Shown here: in pieces, positions 26,050 to 34,451 of the stretch
How the letters are laid out: each line of letters opens with the position of its first letter
How positions within the stretch are numbered: position 1 is the stretch's first letter
NCBI RefSeq assembly: GCF_000685215.1
Contig: NZ_ARYJ01000002.1
Coordinates: 186,001 to 250,000, forward strand
Source of the DNA: Hyphomonas jannaschiana VP2
Lineage (GTDB): Bacteria > Pseudomonadota > Alphaproteobacteria > Caulobacterales > Hyphomonadaceae
Direction of reading: 5' to 3'
Length of the DNA: 64,000 bases
Notes under the pieces: model-generated
Databases searched by the model: none
Told to the model about the DNA's origin: nothing
The model's input: the letters and a program-made list of their open reading frames with translations, nothing else
Made by a program: the position numbers and the translations under genes

Positions 26050-26718
26050 ATGTATGTGGTCAGAAAATCCCAGGCGGAGCGGCGCGCAACGGCAGATCGC
26101 AAGCTTCTGACGGCGGCCTACCGGATCATATCGGAAAGTGGAATATCAGCGCTCACCTGCGAGGATGTCGGAAAACGTGCAGGGTATAGCCGGGGGCAGA
26201 CCTATCAGCGGTTTGGCTCGAAGGAGGGGTTACTTGTGGCGGCCGTCAGACATGTGTCCGCCGAGCGGGCCCGGTTTGCCCGGTCTTTGCGTCGGCGTGG
26301 AGCCAATGGGGTCGACAGGCTGGTTTCACATTGCCGCCTGCATCTCGATGCGCTCGCTCATCATGTGAAGATGAGAGCATTCTTCCGATTTGCATCCGGA
26401 CCGCTTCCTTCCATGCCGGATCTCGAGACGGCGGTGCTGACGGCGAGACAGGTATATCTGGACGAAATCACTGCATTATTGAGCCAGGCGAGCGCAGATG
26501 GTTCGCTTCGCTCCGGAACCGATATCAAGAGCGCGGCGGCAACGATCCGAGCTCTTTTGTGCGGGATTGCTCTCGAATGCCAGTCTGGTGGAGGATTGTG
26601 CACCTTCCCGAGTTCATATGACGGCGCGATGGAGTTTTTGCGCCGCGCATATTCATCAAAGGCGTCGGGCCGCGGAGTGGGTTATGATGGCGTTTCAGGT
26701 CTCAATGTGCCGGTATGA
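26050..26718 (+). CDS. TetR-family regulator (paralogue of the one at 54922)
   Basis: A 222-residue regulator. N-terminal HTH: RKLLTAAYRIISESGISALT, CEDVGKRAGYSRGQTYQRFG, SKEGLL. The C-terminal ligand domain is not assignable. GGAGGGG precedes the ATG at 26050; the open frame begins further upstream at 25903 without a good site. It is divergent from the diiron gene and probably controls it and itself. The HTH is strikingly like that of the protein at 54922 (GYSRGxxYQRFGSKEG). Confidence 0.85.
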   Translation: MYVVRKSQAERRATADRKLLTAAYRIISESGISALTCEDVGKRAGYSRGQTYQRFGSKEGLLVAAVRHVSAERARFARSLRRRGANGVDRLVSHCRLHLDALAHHVKMRAFFRFASGPLPSMPDLETAVLTARQVYLDEITALLSQASADGSLRSGTDIKSAAATIRALLCGIALECQSGGGLCTFPSSYDGAMEFLRRAYSSKASGRGVGYDGVSGLNVPV

Positions 26719-26976
26719 CCTCTGCGTCAGAGGCTGTCTTCGGAAACCTTCGCAGGTGCATGCCTGGTATTGAAGATAAGCACCCAGATGTAACGAAGTG
26801 TCAGGCGCGGAGACAAGCTCGCTGCCAAAGCGCCGCACAAATTTTACAGGATGGTACTATTTGCGATTGGCTCAGGGACCGTTTCCGCAAGGCCGAGTGT
26901 TCGTTCGAGTCCTTCCAACATCGGAATAGTAATCAGGTGGTATACGAACCATCAAGAACCTGGCTCGTGCCATTGC

Positions 26977-27747
26977 TCAGATCATCCCGGTCCATCTCCA
27001 GAGGAGACGTGCGGCCACATAGAGTATGAGCAGAGCCGTCAGCCGCCGGATCAGGTCGGGTTTGAGTTTATAGCTCGCAAGCCAGGAACCTGCCTGGCCG
27101 CCGATAAGGACTGCGATGGGTAAGCTCCAGTACGGTGCGGCTTCGGATAATAGTGCCATATCCTGCAGCTTCATGAGTTGGCCTGCGAGCCCGGAGAACG
27201 AGTTTACCAGAATGAACAGGCTGCTTGCGGCCGCAATCTGGCGAGGTGTTCCCCAACGCATGAAATAGAGAACCGGGGCGAGAAAGATTCCACCACCAAT
27301 TCCGACAAGGCCTGAGAGCAGGCCGATTGCGCCGCCAAGACTGGTCGAAAGGATCGGATGGATCCGGCGTGTGCTGTCATGCCGCGGTACCGGCTCGCTT
27401 TCACGTTTCTGGAAGGTGAGGCGTATTCCTGACAACAGAAGCGCTCCGCCGAGAACACCGACAAAAAAGGTCTCACTGATCGGGGTACGGCCGCCGATCC
27501 ATGCAGCAGGGACAGATGCGGCCAGGAAGGGCAGCAGCCGCCTTGCTGAGAGATCGCCGGTGCGCGCAAAACGCCAGATGCCGCCGCAGACGACGATCAT
27601 ATTGCAGACCAATGCAATCAACGGCATGACGCGGTAATCTGCTCCACTCAAGACCAGCAAGGCGTTGTACGTGGAGCCGCCGCCAAAGCCGACGCTTGCA
27701 TAAAGAAGGGCCGTGATCAGGAAGGCGGCGATCAGGAGCGGGGGCAT
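26977..27747 (-). CDS. TauE/SafE-family membrane transporter
   Basis: About 256 residues with eight hydrophobic segments and two repeats, each opening with a Gly-rich helix: LLYASVGFGGGSTYN and LLSGLVGIGGGIFLAPVLYF. This is the TauE/SafE (sulfite/sulfonate exporter) pattern. A TTG at 27783 is an alternative start. It diverges from ubiT, with an FNR-like box between. The substrate is not predictable; export of a sulfur compound or other anion is the family theme. Confidence 0.85.
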   Translation of the reverse strand: MPPLLIAAFLITALLYASVGFGGGSTYNALLVLSGADYRVMPLIALVCNMIVVCGGIWRFARTGDLSARRLLPFLAASVPAAWIGGRTPISETFFVGVLGGALLLSGIRLTFQKRESEPVPRHDSTRRIHPILSTSLGGAIGLLSGLVGIGGGIFLAPVLYFMRWGTPRQIAAASSLFILVNSFSGLAGQLMKLQDMALLSEAAPYWSLPIAVLIGGQAGSWLASYKLKPDLIRRLTALLILYVAARLLWRWTGMI

Positions 27748-27855
27748 AACACCAAAAGCTTCGATTTTTCTGGCAATAGCCAAATGCTAGATGCGCCCTC
27801 AGTCGTTTCATACGAAAAAAATTGCACCGGCGGTCTAAAAATACCTGCACCTGGC

Positions 27856-27869
27856 CTGATCAATATCAT
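27856..27869. promoter_or_regulatory. FNR-like box between tauE-like gene and ubiT
   Basis: CTGATCAATATCAT matches the core TGAT-N4-ATCA of the FNR/Dnr consensus TTGAT-N4-ATCAA, with both outermost bases changed. It is 61 bases upstream of the ubiT GTG and about 110 upstream of the divergent transporter ATG. Confidence 0.45.
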
Positions 27870-27930
27870 GCGTTCCAAAGCGCTTGGGTTCTAAACACTA
27901 TTCCGCCGGTGGAGATCCGGCACGAACAGA

Positions 27931-28476
27931 GTGAAAGAGCCGACCATGCACTGGAGGGCCAATCTTGATCCGAAGGGGGCGAAGTTCGTCCGAGGCGCGG
28001 GTTCGCGTTTATCCTGCGTGCTTATTCAGCCGCTTCTTTCTTATGTTGTCCGGCGGATTGGCGACAGACACCCGTCTGTCTTCGCGCGGCTCGGGTCGTA
28101 CAAACAGAGTGCCTTCCTGATCGATGCGGTTGAGTTGCCATTCGCACTTCATTTGTGCCCCGATCCAAAAGCCCTCGCATTCCGGGCTGTCCCACGTGAT
28201 CGCGCGCCCCATGCTGAAGCCAGGATCCGGGGCCGGTTCATGCTGCTGCTGGAACTGGTGGACTCCGAACGGGATGGTGACGCCGCTTTCTTCTCGCGCG
28301 ATCTGGATGTCTCCGGCGATACTGAAGCCGTGGTGCGCCTCCGAAATGCACTCGATGATGTTGAAGGGTCGATCGCGGAAGAAGCAGCTGGAGTTCTGGG
28401 GGCGCCAGGCCGCGCGATTCTGGCCCGGCTCAGGCGCGCTTATAAAAGTGAAGCAAAGGGGGGACAGCAGGCATGA
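27931..28476 (+). CDS. ubiT: UbiT, SCP2-domain protein for O2-independent ubiquinone synthesis
   Basis: A 181-residue SCP2-fold protein. RFMLLLELVDSERDGDAAFF is followed by SRDLDVSGDTEAVVRLRNAL, the lipid-binding pattern shared with E. coli UbiT (YhbT). It is needed with UbiU and UbiV for anaerobic ubiquinone biosynthesis and presumably holds lipid intermediates. Start GTG at 27931; an ATG at 27946 after AAAGAG is also plausible. The stop overlaps ubiU by four bases. Confidence 0.85.
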   Translation: MKEPTMHWRANLDPKGAKFVRGAGSRLSCVLIQPLLSYVVRRIGDRHPSVFARLGSYKQSAFLIDAVELPFALHLCPDPKALAFRAVPRDRAPHAEARIRGRFMLLLELVDSERDGDAAFFSRDLDVSGDTEAVVRLRNALDDVEGSIAEEAAGVLGAPGRAILARLRRAYKSEAKGGQQA

Positions 28477-29471
28477 GTCCCGGAGAACTGATCTGTCCTG
28501 CAGGTACACCTGCAGCATTGCGCACCGCCGTGGATGCAGGCGCTGACGCAGTCTACTGCGGCTTCCAGAATGCCACGAATGCGCGAAACTTTCCGGGCCT
28601 GAACTTCACGCCTGACGAATTGGCCAGTGCGGTGGCCTATGCCCACTCAAAAGCTGCCAAGGTGCTTCTGGCGCTCAACACCTATCCGCCCGCGGGGAAG
28701 GTGGATCTGTGGCGGTCGGCGGCCGATACTGGCGCACGGTTGGGTGTTGATGCCTTCATTGTCGCCGACATGGGGGTGGCCGATTTTATTGCACGTACAT
28801 ATCCAGATATGAGGTTACATCTTTCGGTGCAGGCGGCCGCTTCGAGTCCGGAGGCGATCCGCTACTATTGTGAAAATTTCGGAGTGAAGCGGGTTGTGCT
28901 CCCCCGTATTCTGACAATTCCCGAGATCCGGGCAATCCGCAAAGAAATCCCCTGCGAGATCGAGACATTCATCTTCGGAAATCACGGCCTGATGGTTGAG
29001 GGAAGGTGCAGCCTCACCAATTACCTGACCGGACAGTCGACAAATATGGACGGGGTCTGCTCGCCGGCCTCCGATGTGGAATTTATTCGCCACGGTGATG
29101 GGACCATGTCATCCAGGCTTGCGGGATTTTCGATTGATTGTTTCGGCTGCGGTGAAAAGGCTGGCTACCCGACTATCTGCAAGGGCCGATACACGGCACC
29201 ACATCGTTCCGATCCCTATTACGCCTTTGAGGAACCGGTGAGTCTCAATCTTGCGCGGCTCCTGCCTGAATTGATCGATGCAGGCGTGCATGCTTTCAAG
29301 ATCGAAGGCCGGCAGAGATCGAAGAGTTATGTGCGTAGTGTGGTATCGGCATTCCGCACTGCGGTGGATGACATTCGTGCGGGACGGCCTGCGAACATCA
29401 CCGACCTTGTCGCCTTGACGGAGGGGCAGAAACAGACCCAGGGCGCATTCGCATCAAAGAAATGGCGGTGA
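28473..29471 (+). CDS. ubiU: UbiU, U32 peptidase-like subunit of the anaerobic ubiquinone hydroxylase
   Basis: A 332-residue U32-family protein that works with UbiV in O2-independent hydroxylation of ubiquinone precursors. Conserved landmarks: CPAGTPAALRTAVDAGADAV, NARNFPGLNF, VQAAASSPEA, EGRCSLTNYLTGQS (C179), GVCSPA (C196), GYPTICKGRY (C236) and KIEGRQRS. In E. coli UbiU four Cys (169, 176, 193, 232) hold a [4Fe-4S] cluster. The equivalent of C169 is Gly172 here (FGNHGLMVEGRC), while two extra Cys occur at 223 and 226 (CFGC). Confidence 0.9.
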   Translation: MSPGELICPAGTPAALRTAVDAGADAVYCGFQNATNARNFPGLNFTPDELASAVAYAHSKAAKVLLALNTYPPAGKVDLWRSAADTGARLGVDAFIVADMGVADFIARTYPDMRLHLSVQAAASSPEAIRYYCENFGVKRVVLPRILTIPEIRAIRKEIPCEIETFIFGNHGLMVEGRCSLTNYLTGQSTNMDGVCSPASDVEFIRHGDGTMSSRLAGFSIDCFGCGEKAGYPTICKGRYTAPHRSDPYYAFEEPVSLNLARLLPELIDAGVHAFKIEGRQRSKSYVRSVVSAFRTAVDDIRAGRPANITDLVALTEGQKQTQGAFASKKWR

Positions 29472-29476
29472 GCAGC

Positions 29477-30382
29477 ATGACGAAACTGACACTTGGCCCG
29501 ATCGCTTATCACTGGTCTGCCGAAACGCGCCGTGATTTCTATGCGCGCATTGCCGATGAGGCGCCGCTGGACGAGGTCTATCTTGGAGAGGTGATCTGTT
29601 CAAAACGTGCACCGTTCCACGAGCCTGACCTGCCAGATACGATCGCACGCCTGGAGCGGGGCGGCAAGAAAGTCGTACTCTCTTCGCTTGCGGAGGTCAT
29701 GCTGAAGCGTGAGCGCAAGGCGACTGAGGATCTGGTGGCACTGGAAAGTCACGAAATTGAAATCAACAATGCGGCAGGCCTGCTCGCACGGGGTAAGTGT
29801 CCTCACCGTATCGGGCCATTCATGAACGCTTATAATGAGGCGGCGATCACCTGGATGGCCGGGAGAGGAGCGAGGCATATCTGTCTGCCTACTGAATTAC
29901 CTGTCCAGTCCATCCGGATTGCGGCGCAGGTGGCTCGCGAACTTGGGCTTGGTGTTGAAGTTCAAGTGTTTGGCCGCGCCTCGCTCGCGGTGTCGGCGCG
30001 CTGTTATCACGCACGCGCGCATGGCCGCACCAAGGACAATTGCCAGTTTGTTTGCGAGCTTGATATGGACGGTATGCCATTGGGCACAGTGGACGGGAAA
30101 CCAATCCTGAGGGTGAATGGCATTCAGACCCAGTCAGAGAGTTATGTCTGCCTGCTGGCCGAGACAGGGCAGCTCGCGGCAGACGGCGTCTCTCACCTTC
30201 GGCTCATGCCGCAAGCGATCGATATGGTAGCGGTGGCGCAGGCGTTCCGGGCTGTCCTCGATGGCGCCATGCCGGCGGAAGAGGCAGGCGCGTCTTTGCG
30301 GGATCTTTGTGGTACGGCGCCTTTCAGCAATGGATTCTATCATGGAACGGCCGGTCATGAGTTCGTCGCCGAGGTTCGCTGA
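29477..30382 (+). CDS. ubiV: UbiV, U32 peptidase-like partner of UbiU
   Basis: A 301-residue U32-family protein. The cluster cysteines known for E. coli UbiV (C39, C180, C193, C197) are all present as C41 (GEVICSKR), C176, C189 and C193 (ARCYHAR, DNCQFVC), with the same 13- and 4-residue spacing. It forms the UbiUV complex that uses an oxygen donor other than O2. The start at 29477 lies just after the ubiU stop; an overlapping ATG at 29462 is possible. Confidence 0.92.
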   Translation: MTKLTLGPIAYHWSAETRRDFYARIADEAPLDEVYLGEVICSKRAPFHEPDLPDTIARLERGGKKVVLSSLAEVMLKRERKATEDLVALESHEIEINNAAGLLARGKCPHRIGPFMNAYNEAAITWMAGRGARHICLPTELPVQSIRIAAQVARELGLGVEVQVFGRASLAVSARCYHARAHGRTKDNCQFVCELDMDGMPLGTVDGKPILRVNGIQTQSESYVCLLAETGQLAADGVSHLRLMPQAIDMVAVAQAFRAVLDGAMPAEEAGASLRDLCGTAPFSNGFYHGTAGHEFVAEVR

Positions 30383-30490
30383 ACTGGAGGCTATTTGCCA
30401 GGCTATTCTGCGAGGAGGCGTTCCGGGTGATTTACCGTCACCTCGCAACAATGCGCGTTTGCCAGCCTGAACCATATATCGGAGGAAGTC

Positions 30491-30730
30491 ATGAAAATTG
30501 CATTTTACGGACAGATTGAAAGACCGTTTGGCGGTCCGGCAGAAATTTCCGTTCCGGAGGAGGGCGTGAGCGTCACGACGCTGCGTCGCCTCCTGGCGGC
30601 GCGCTATGAAGCCGAAGCGATCCTTGAGCGAACGGTGCGAGCTGCCGTGAATGACGAAATCGTTCTTGATACACATATGGTGTATCCGGTTGATACGGTT
30701 GAGTTCATGAGCCCCGTTTCGGGCGGTTGA
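30491..30730 (+). CDS. moaD: Molybdopterin synthase sulfur-carrier subunit MoaD
   Basis: A 79-residue ubiquitin-fold protein. The C-terminus SPVSGG provides the terminal Gly-Gly that is thiocarboxylated to donate sulfur to molybdopterin precursor Z. GGAGGAAGTC precedes the ATG. It opens a run of Moco genes (moaD, membrane protein, moaE, moaB, moaC, moeA) spaced by a few bases or overlapping. Confidence 0.9.
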   Translation: MKIAFYGQIERPFGGPAEISVPEEGVSVTTLRRLLAARYEAEAILERTVRAAVNDEIVLDTHMVYPVDTVEFMSPVSGG

Positions 30731-30738
30731 GACACCCC

Positions 30739-31212
30739 ATGGATGATCTGACCCTTGCTCGTGCGATACATGTGACCGCGATTGTCCACTGGATCGGAGG
30801 CGTGTCCTTCGTGACGCTGGTGCTTTTGCCGGGTGTACGCAAGCTGGCGGCGCCGGAGGAGAGAGCGGTTCTGTTCGAACAGATCGAAGGCGCGTTTTCC
30901 TGGCAGGCGAAGATCTCCGTAACACTTGCCGGGCTGTCAGGCTTATACATGACCCACCGCCTCGCGGCATGGAACCGCTTTCTTGATCCTGCCTTCTGGT
31001 GGATGCATTCAATGGTCGCGGTCTGGCTTATATTTACATTGGTTCTGTTTGTGTTCGAACCGCTTTTCCTGCATCGCTGGTTTGCCGAGCAGGCGCGGCG
31101 CAGGCCCGCAGAAGCGATGAAGCTTGTCTGGCGCGGTCACCTTGTCCTGCTGGCACTCAGCCTGGTCACAGTGATGGCATCGGTTCTGGGCGCCCATGGC
31201 GCACTCTATTGA
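30739..31212 (+). CDS. CopD-like integral membrane protein inside the moa operon
   Basis: A 157-residue protein with four hydrophobic segments: IHVTAIVHWIGGVSFVTLVL, ISVTLAGLSGLYMT, MHSMVAVWLIFTLVLFVFEP and HLVLLALSLVTVMASVLGA. His residues lie in helices 1, 3 and 4, as in cytochrome b-like or CopD-like membrane proteins. An in-frame TTG at 30727 overlaps the moaD stop. It lies between moaD and moaE, so it is co-expressed with Moco synthesis, but its role there is unknown. Confidence 0.72.
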   Translation: MDDLTLARAIHVTAIVHWIGGVSFVTLVLLPGVRKLAAPEERAVLFEQIEGAFSWQAKISVTLAGLSGLYMTHRLAAWNRFLDPAFWWMHSMVAVWLIFTLVLFVFEPLFLHRWFAEQARRRPAEAMKLVWRGHLVLLALSLVTVMASVLGAHGALY

Positions 31213-31223
31213 AGGAGCCACGC

Positions 31224-31721
31224 ATGAATGACATTCCGACAGGGGCGGTGGTTTGCGCCGAACTTGCCTTCACAAGCATAGAGTCTGCAGCCCGGTTGCA
31301 GGAGTTACGTCAACGCGCGATGGGGTATGGTGCGCTGGTTTCCTTTGAGGGCGTTGTGCGTCCGGTCACCAAGCAGGGCGAGCCGCTGGACCGGCTGATT
31401 CTGGACCACCATCCGCGTATGACCGTGTCTTCGCTCGAAAGGATTGCGAGGGAAGGGGCAGCGCGGTTCGATATATGTGCGCTCTCGGTGGTGCACCGGG
31501 CCGGTGCCATGGCACCCGGCGAGATTATCGTGCTGGTCGCCGTAGCAAGTGATCATCGCCGGGCTGCGTTCCAGTGTGCCGATTACCTGATGGACCGGCT
31601 GAAAACCGAGGCCGTTTTCTGGAAGCGCGAACAGGGTCCGTTCGGAGAGCGCTGGATTGAACCGACACAAAGAGACACCGAAGACCGGGAGAGATGGAAT
31701 GAAGAGAAAACCGGGCATTGA
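31224..31721 (+). CDS. moaE: Molybdopterin synthase catalytic subunit MoaE
   Basis: A 165-residue MoaE. Landmarks: GALVSFEGVVRP, LDRLILDHHPRM, FDICALSVVHRAGAMAPGE, AASDHRRAAFQCADYLMDRL (here VASDHRRAAF) and the active-site region KTEAVFWKRE with the conserved Lys. It converts precursor Z to molybdopterin with MoaD. The start at 31224 has AAGGAG; upstream in-frame codons belong to the neighbour's shadow. Its 3-prime end overlaps moaB by 23 bases. Confidence 0.9.
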   Translation: MNDIPTGAVVCAELAFTSIESAARLQELRQRAMGYGALVSFEGVVRPVTKQGEPLDRLILDHHPRMTVSSLERIAREGAARFDICALSVVHRAGAMAPGEIIVLVAVASDHRRAAFQCADYLMDRLKTEAVFWKREQGPFGERWIEPTQRDTEDRERWNEEKTGH

Positions 31722-32244
31722 TGAAAGCCTTGAATTTTACCCGTTGAACATTGCCGTATTGACGGTGTCAGATTCGCGGACTGAAGAGACCGACACGTCC
31801 GGTGGGCTGCTGATCGAGCGCGCCAAAGAGTCCGGTCACACCCTTGTTGACCGGGCCATTGTGAAAGACGAGGTCTCCGACATTCGTGCGGTCGTCACGC
31901 GATGGATCGCTGATCCGGGGATCGATGTGGTGTTGACGACCGGCGGAACTGGATTCTCCCCACGGGATGTGACGCCGGAAGCGATCCGGCCTCTTTTCCG
32001 GCGCGAAATGGACGGCTTCTCGATCGTTTTCCACCAGGTCAGTCTTGGCACTGTCGGCGTATCAACATTGCAGTCGCGCGCTTTCGCCGGACAGGCAGGA
32101 GAGACCTTCATTTTCTGTGTGCCGGGCTCAACAGGGGCTTGCCGGGACGCCTGGGACAACGTGTTCGCGCTGGAGTTCGACAGCCGGTTCAGGCCGTGTT
32201 CACTGGTTGGCCAGATCGAACGTTATCGGGGGATCTGCCCATGA
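31699..32244 (+). CDS. moaB: Molybdenum cofactor protein MoaB (MogA/MoaB family)
   Basis: A 181-residue MoCF-fold protein with [20 protein letters not shown], the molybdopterin-binding loop [17 protein letters not shown], and [11 protein letters not shown]. It adenylylates molybdopterin before metal insertion by MoeA. GGGAGAG precedes the ATG at 31699. It overlaps moaE at the start and moaC by four bases at the end. Confidence 0.9.
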   Translation: MKRKPGIDESLEFYPLNIAVLTVSDSRTEETDTSGGLLIERAKESGHTLVDRAIVKDEVSDIRAVVTRWIADPGIDVVLTTGGTGFSPRDVTPEAIRPLFRREMDGFSIVFHQVSLGTVGVSTLQSRAFAGQAGETFIFCVPGSTGACRDAWDNVFALEFDSRFRPCSLVGQIERYRGICP

Positions 32245-32729
32245 CTGAGCTGACTCATCTTGACGCAGAAGGACGGGTGCAAATGGTAGATGTCGGCAAC
32301 AAGGCCGCAAGCGTACGCCGCGCTGTCGCAAGCGGACGCGTGCGGTGTCAGGCTGCGACCCTCGCAATGGTCCGTGAGGGGCGCACGCCCAAGGGCGCGG
32401 TGATCACAACAGCCGAACTTGCAGGCATCATGGCAGCGAAACGTACGCATGAGCTGATCCCGCTCTGCCACCCGCTCGCGCTTAGCAAGGTCGCGGTCAT
32501 CATCGAAATGAATGATGACTTGCCAGGATTTCGGCTGACAGCTGAGGCGCGCCTGACCGGGCAAACAGGTGTCGAGATGGAGGCACTGACGGCGGTCAGT
32601 GTCGCGGCACTGACACTCTACGACATGTTGAAAGCGGTCGATAAGGGGATCGTCATCGAGACGATCCGTCTGGAAGAGAAGAGTGGCGGCAAGTCCGGCG
32701 ACTGGGCTGCAGGAGGCACAGTCTCATGA
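32241..32729 (+). CDS. moaC: Cyclic pyranopterin monophosphate synthase MoaC
   Basis: A 162-residue MoaC. Landmarks: [31 protein letters not shown] with the catalytic-site His and Cys, [20 protein letters not shown] and KAVDKG. It completes precursor Z synthesis after MoaA. It overlaps moaB and moeA by four bases each (ATGA junctions), showing a translationally coupled series. Confidence 0.93.
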   Translation: MTELTHLDAEGRVQMVDVGNKAASVRRAVASGRVRCQAATLAMVREGRTPKGAVITTAELAGIMAAKRTHELIPLCHPLALSKVAVIIEMNDDLPGFRLTAEARLTGQTGVEMEALTAVSVAALTLYDMLKAVDKGIVIETIRLEEKSGGKSGDWAAGGTVS

Positions 32730-33910
32730 TTGGGTTCGAGGAGGCCCTGGCCAGGGTCAAAGCAGCTGCGCGTCCACTGGGTTCCGAGATCGTTCCATTC
32801 GGGCAGGCGCCGGGGCGGATTCTGGCCGAGCCGGTCACCGCCCGCTTTCGTATGCCGCGCACAAATGTATCCGCGATGGATGGATATGCCGTTCGGGAGA
32901 GCGATCTCGGGGACCTTCCGTTCAGTCTGCCGGTTGCAGGGGAGAGCGCAGCGGGCGCCCCGCCCGGGCAGGCTCTGCCGGAGGGCAGCGCATATCGCAT
33001 TTTTACTGGTGCGCCGGTGCCAGAAGGGGCAGATCGCGTCATCGTTCAGGAGAACACCGAGCGAGACGCTGAACGTGTGACATTTGTCCGCCCTCACGGA
33101 CGCGGCCGGAACATTCGGACAGCCGGTTCAGATTTCCAGGCCGGAGATGTGCTTGTTCCGGCGGGTGTGGAGCTCGATTGGCGGGCGCTGACGACGGCGG
33201 CCGCGGCCGATCGGGCGGAACTGTGCGTGTATCGCCAACCGCGTGTTGTCATCCTCGCCACGGGCGATGAACTCGCCGCTCCGGGAGAGGCCCATGCCCG
33301 TGCAGGTGCCATTCCGGAGAGCGTTTCGCCGGGCATCGCCGCCTTCGTGCGCCAGCAAGGTGGTCACCTCGTCCGCCGTGAACGATTGCCGGATGAGCCG
33401 GATGTCTTGGCAAAAGCTGCCGCACGCGCGCTGGAGGAGGCTGACCTTGTTGTCATGATCGGCGGCGCGTCTGTCGGAGAACGTGATTTTTCCCGTTCCG
33501 TTTTTGCCGCGCCGCCTGATTATGTGTTCCCGAAAGTTGCGATCAAACCGGGCAAGCCTGTCTGGCTGGCCCATGTGAGCGATCGCCTGGTGATGGGACT
33601 GCCGGGAAACCCGACTTCGGCGCTTGTGACCGCGCGATTGTTTCTTGCGCCACTGCTTCGGGGACTTGGCGGCGGCGATGTGACGAAAGCCATGACGTTC
33701 AAGCAAGGCATTTGCGCAGATCCGCTCCCGGCTTGTGGGGATCGTGAGACCTTCCTGCGTGCGCGACGGGCTGACCATGGTCTCGTCCTGGCAGATTCGC
33801 AGGACTCCAGCAGCCAGAGGTCACTGGCCGTCTCAGATGCGCTTATTCGCAGACGGCCGGGCGCAAAAGCGGAGCCAGCCGGTGCAATGGTCGCGTTCAT
33901 GGTGTTCTGA
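32726..33910 (+). CDS. moeA: Molybdopterin molybdenumtransferase MoeA
   Basis: A 394-residue MoeA. Landmarks: [72 protein letters not shown] and [17 protein letters not shown]. It inserts molybdate into adenylylated molybdopterin. It ends the coupled moaD-moeA run; the LEH-fold gene follows after 24 bases. Confidence 0.94.
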   Translation: MIGFEEALARVKAAARPLGSEIVPFGQAPGRILAEPVTARFRMPRTNVSAMDGYAVRESDLGDLPFSLPVAGESAAGAPPGQALPEGSAYRIFTGAPVPEGADRVIVQENTERDAERVTFVRPHGRGRNIRTAGSDFQAGDVLVPAGVELDWRALTTAAAADRAELCVYRQPRVVILATGDELAAPGEAHARAGAIPESVSPGIAAFVRQQGGHLVRRERLPDEPDVLAKAAARALEEADLVVMIGGASVGERDFSRSVFAAPPDYVFPKVAIKPGKPVWLAHVSDRLVMGLPGNPTSALVTARLFLAPLLRGLGGGDVTKAMTFKQGICADPLPACGDRETFLRARRADHGLVLADSQDSSSQRSLAVSDALIRRRPGAKAEPAGAMVAFMVF

Positions 33911-33934
33911 GATTTTCAAAACAAGGAGATTCCG

Positions 33935-34312
33935 ATGACAGAAAATGAACGGACCATACGGAACTTTATAGCTGCCTGGTCGCGGCTCGATGTCGGTGAA
34001 ATCGTCAGTTATTTTGCGGCAGATGGCGTTTATCACAATATGCCGTTCAAACCGGTCAGGGGACATGCGGCCCTGAAAGACTTCATTTCGAATTTCATAA
34101 GGGACTGGACAGGAACCGAGTGGGATATCCTGACCCTGGTCAGCGCTGGAGATGTCGTGGTGGCAGAGCGGCTGGACCGAACGAAACTTGGAGATCGTGC
34201 CGTTGATCTGCCCTGTTGCGGTATCTTCGAAATGCGTGACGGCAAGATTAGTCTCTGGCGGGATTATTTCGATTTGGCGACCTATACAAGCGGCGTATCG
34301 AAGGCTTCGTGA
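33935..34312 (+). CDS. Limonene-1,2-epoxide hydrolase-like NTF2-fold protein
   Basis: A 125-residue NTF2/SnoaL-fold protein. NERTIRNFIAAWSRLDVGEI and YFAADGVYHNMPFKPVRGHA are typical of limonene-epoxide hydrolase-like proteins. Candidate active-site residues Asp-Arg-Asp can be placed at ERLDR and WRDYFD. AAGGAG precedes the ATG. Its position after moeA and before nrdJ is unusual; the substrate is unknown. Confidence 0.75.
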   Translation: MTENERTIRNFIAAWSRLDVGEIVSYFAADGVYHNMPFKPVRGHAALKDFISNFIRDWTGTEWDILTLVSAGDVVVAERLDRTKLGDRAVDLPCCGIFEMRDGKISLWRDYFDLATYTSGVSKAS

Positions 34313-34323
34313 ACGGCTGCTGA

Positions 34324-34337
34324 TTGATCCTTGTCAA
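34324..34337 (+). promoter_or_regulatory. FNR-like box upstream of nrdJ
   Basis: TTGATCCTTGTCAA matches TTGAT-N4-ATCAA at 9 of 10 defined positions. It lies 114 bases before the nrdJ ATG. It fits anaerobic induction by a Crp/Fnr protein such as the one at 39065. Confidence 0.6.
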
Positions 34338-34451
34338 ATCCGGATGCGGCAGATGTCGGAACACCCGGGAATACTGCGCACCCTGCGTCATGCCGCACCG
34401 AATCACAGAACCTGACCGTCCTTCCGAACACAAACGACAAGGATGATTGCC

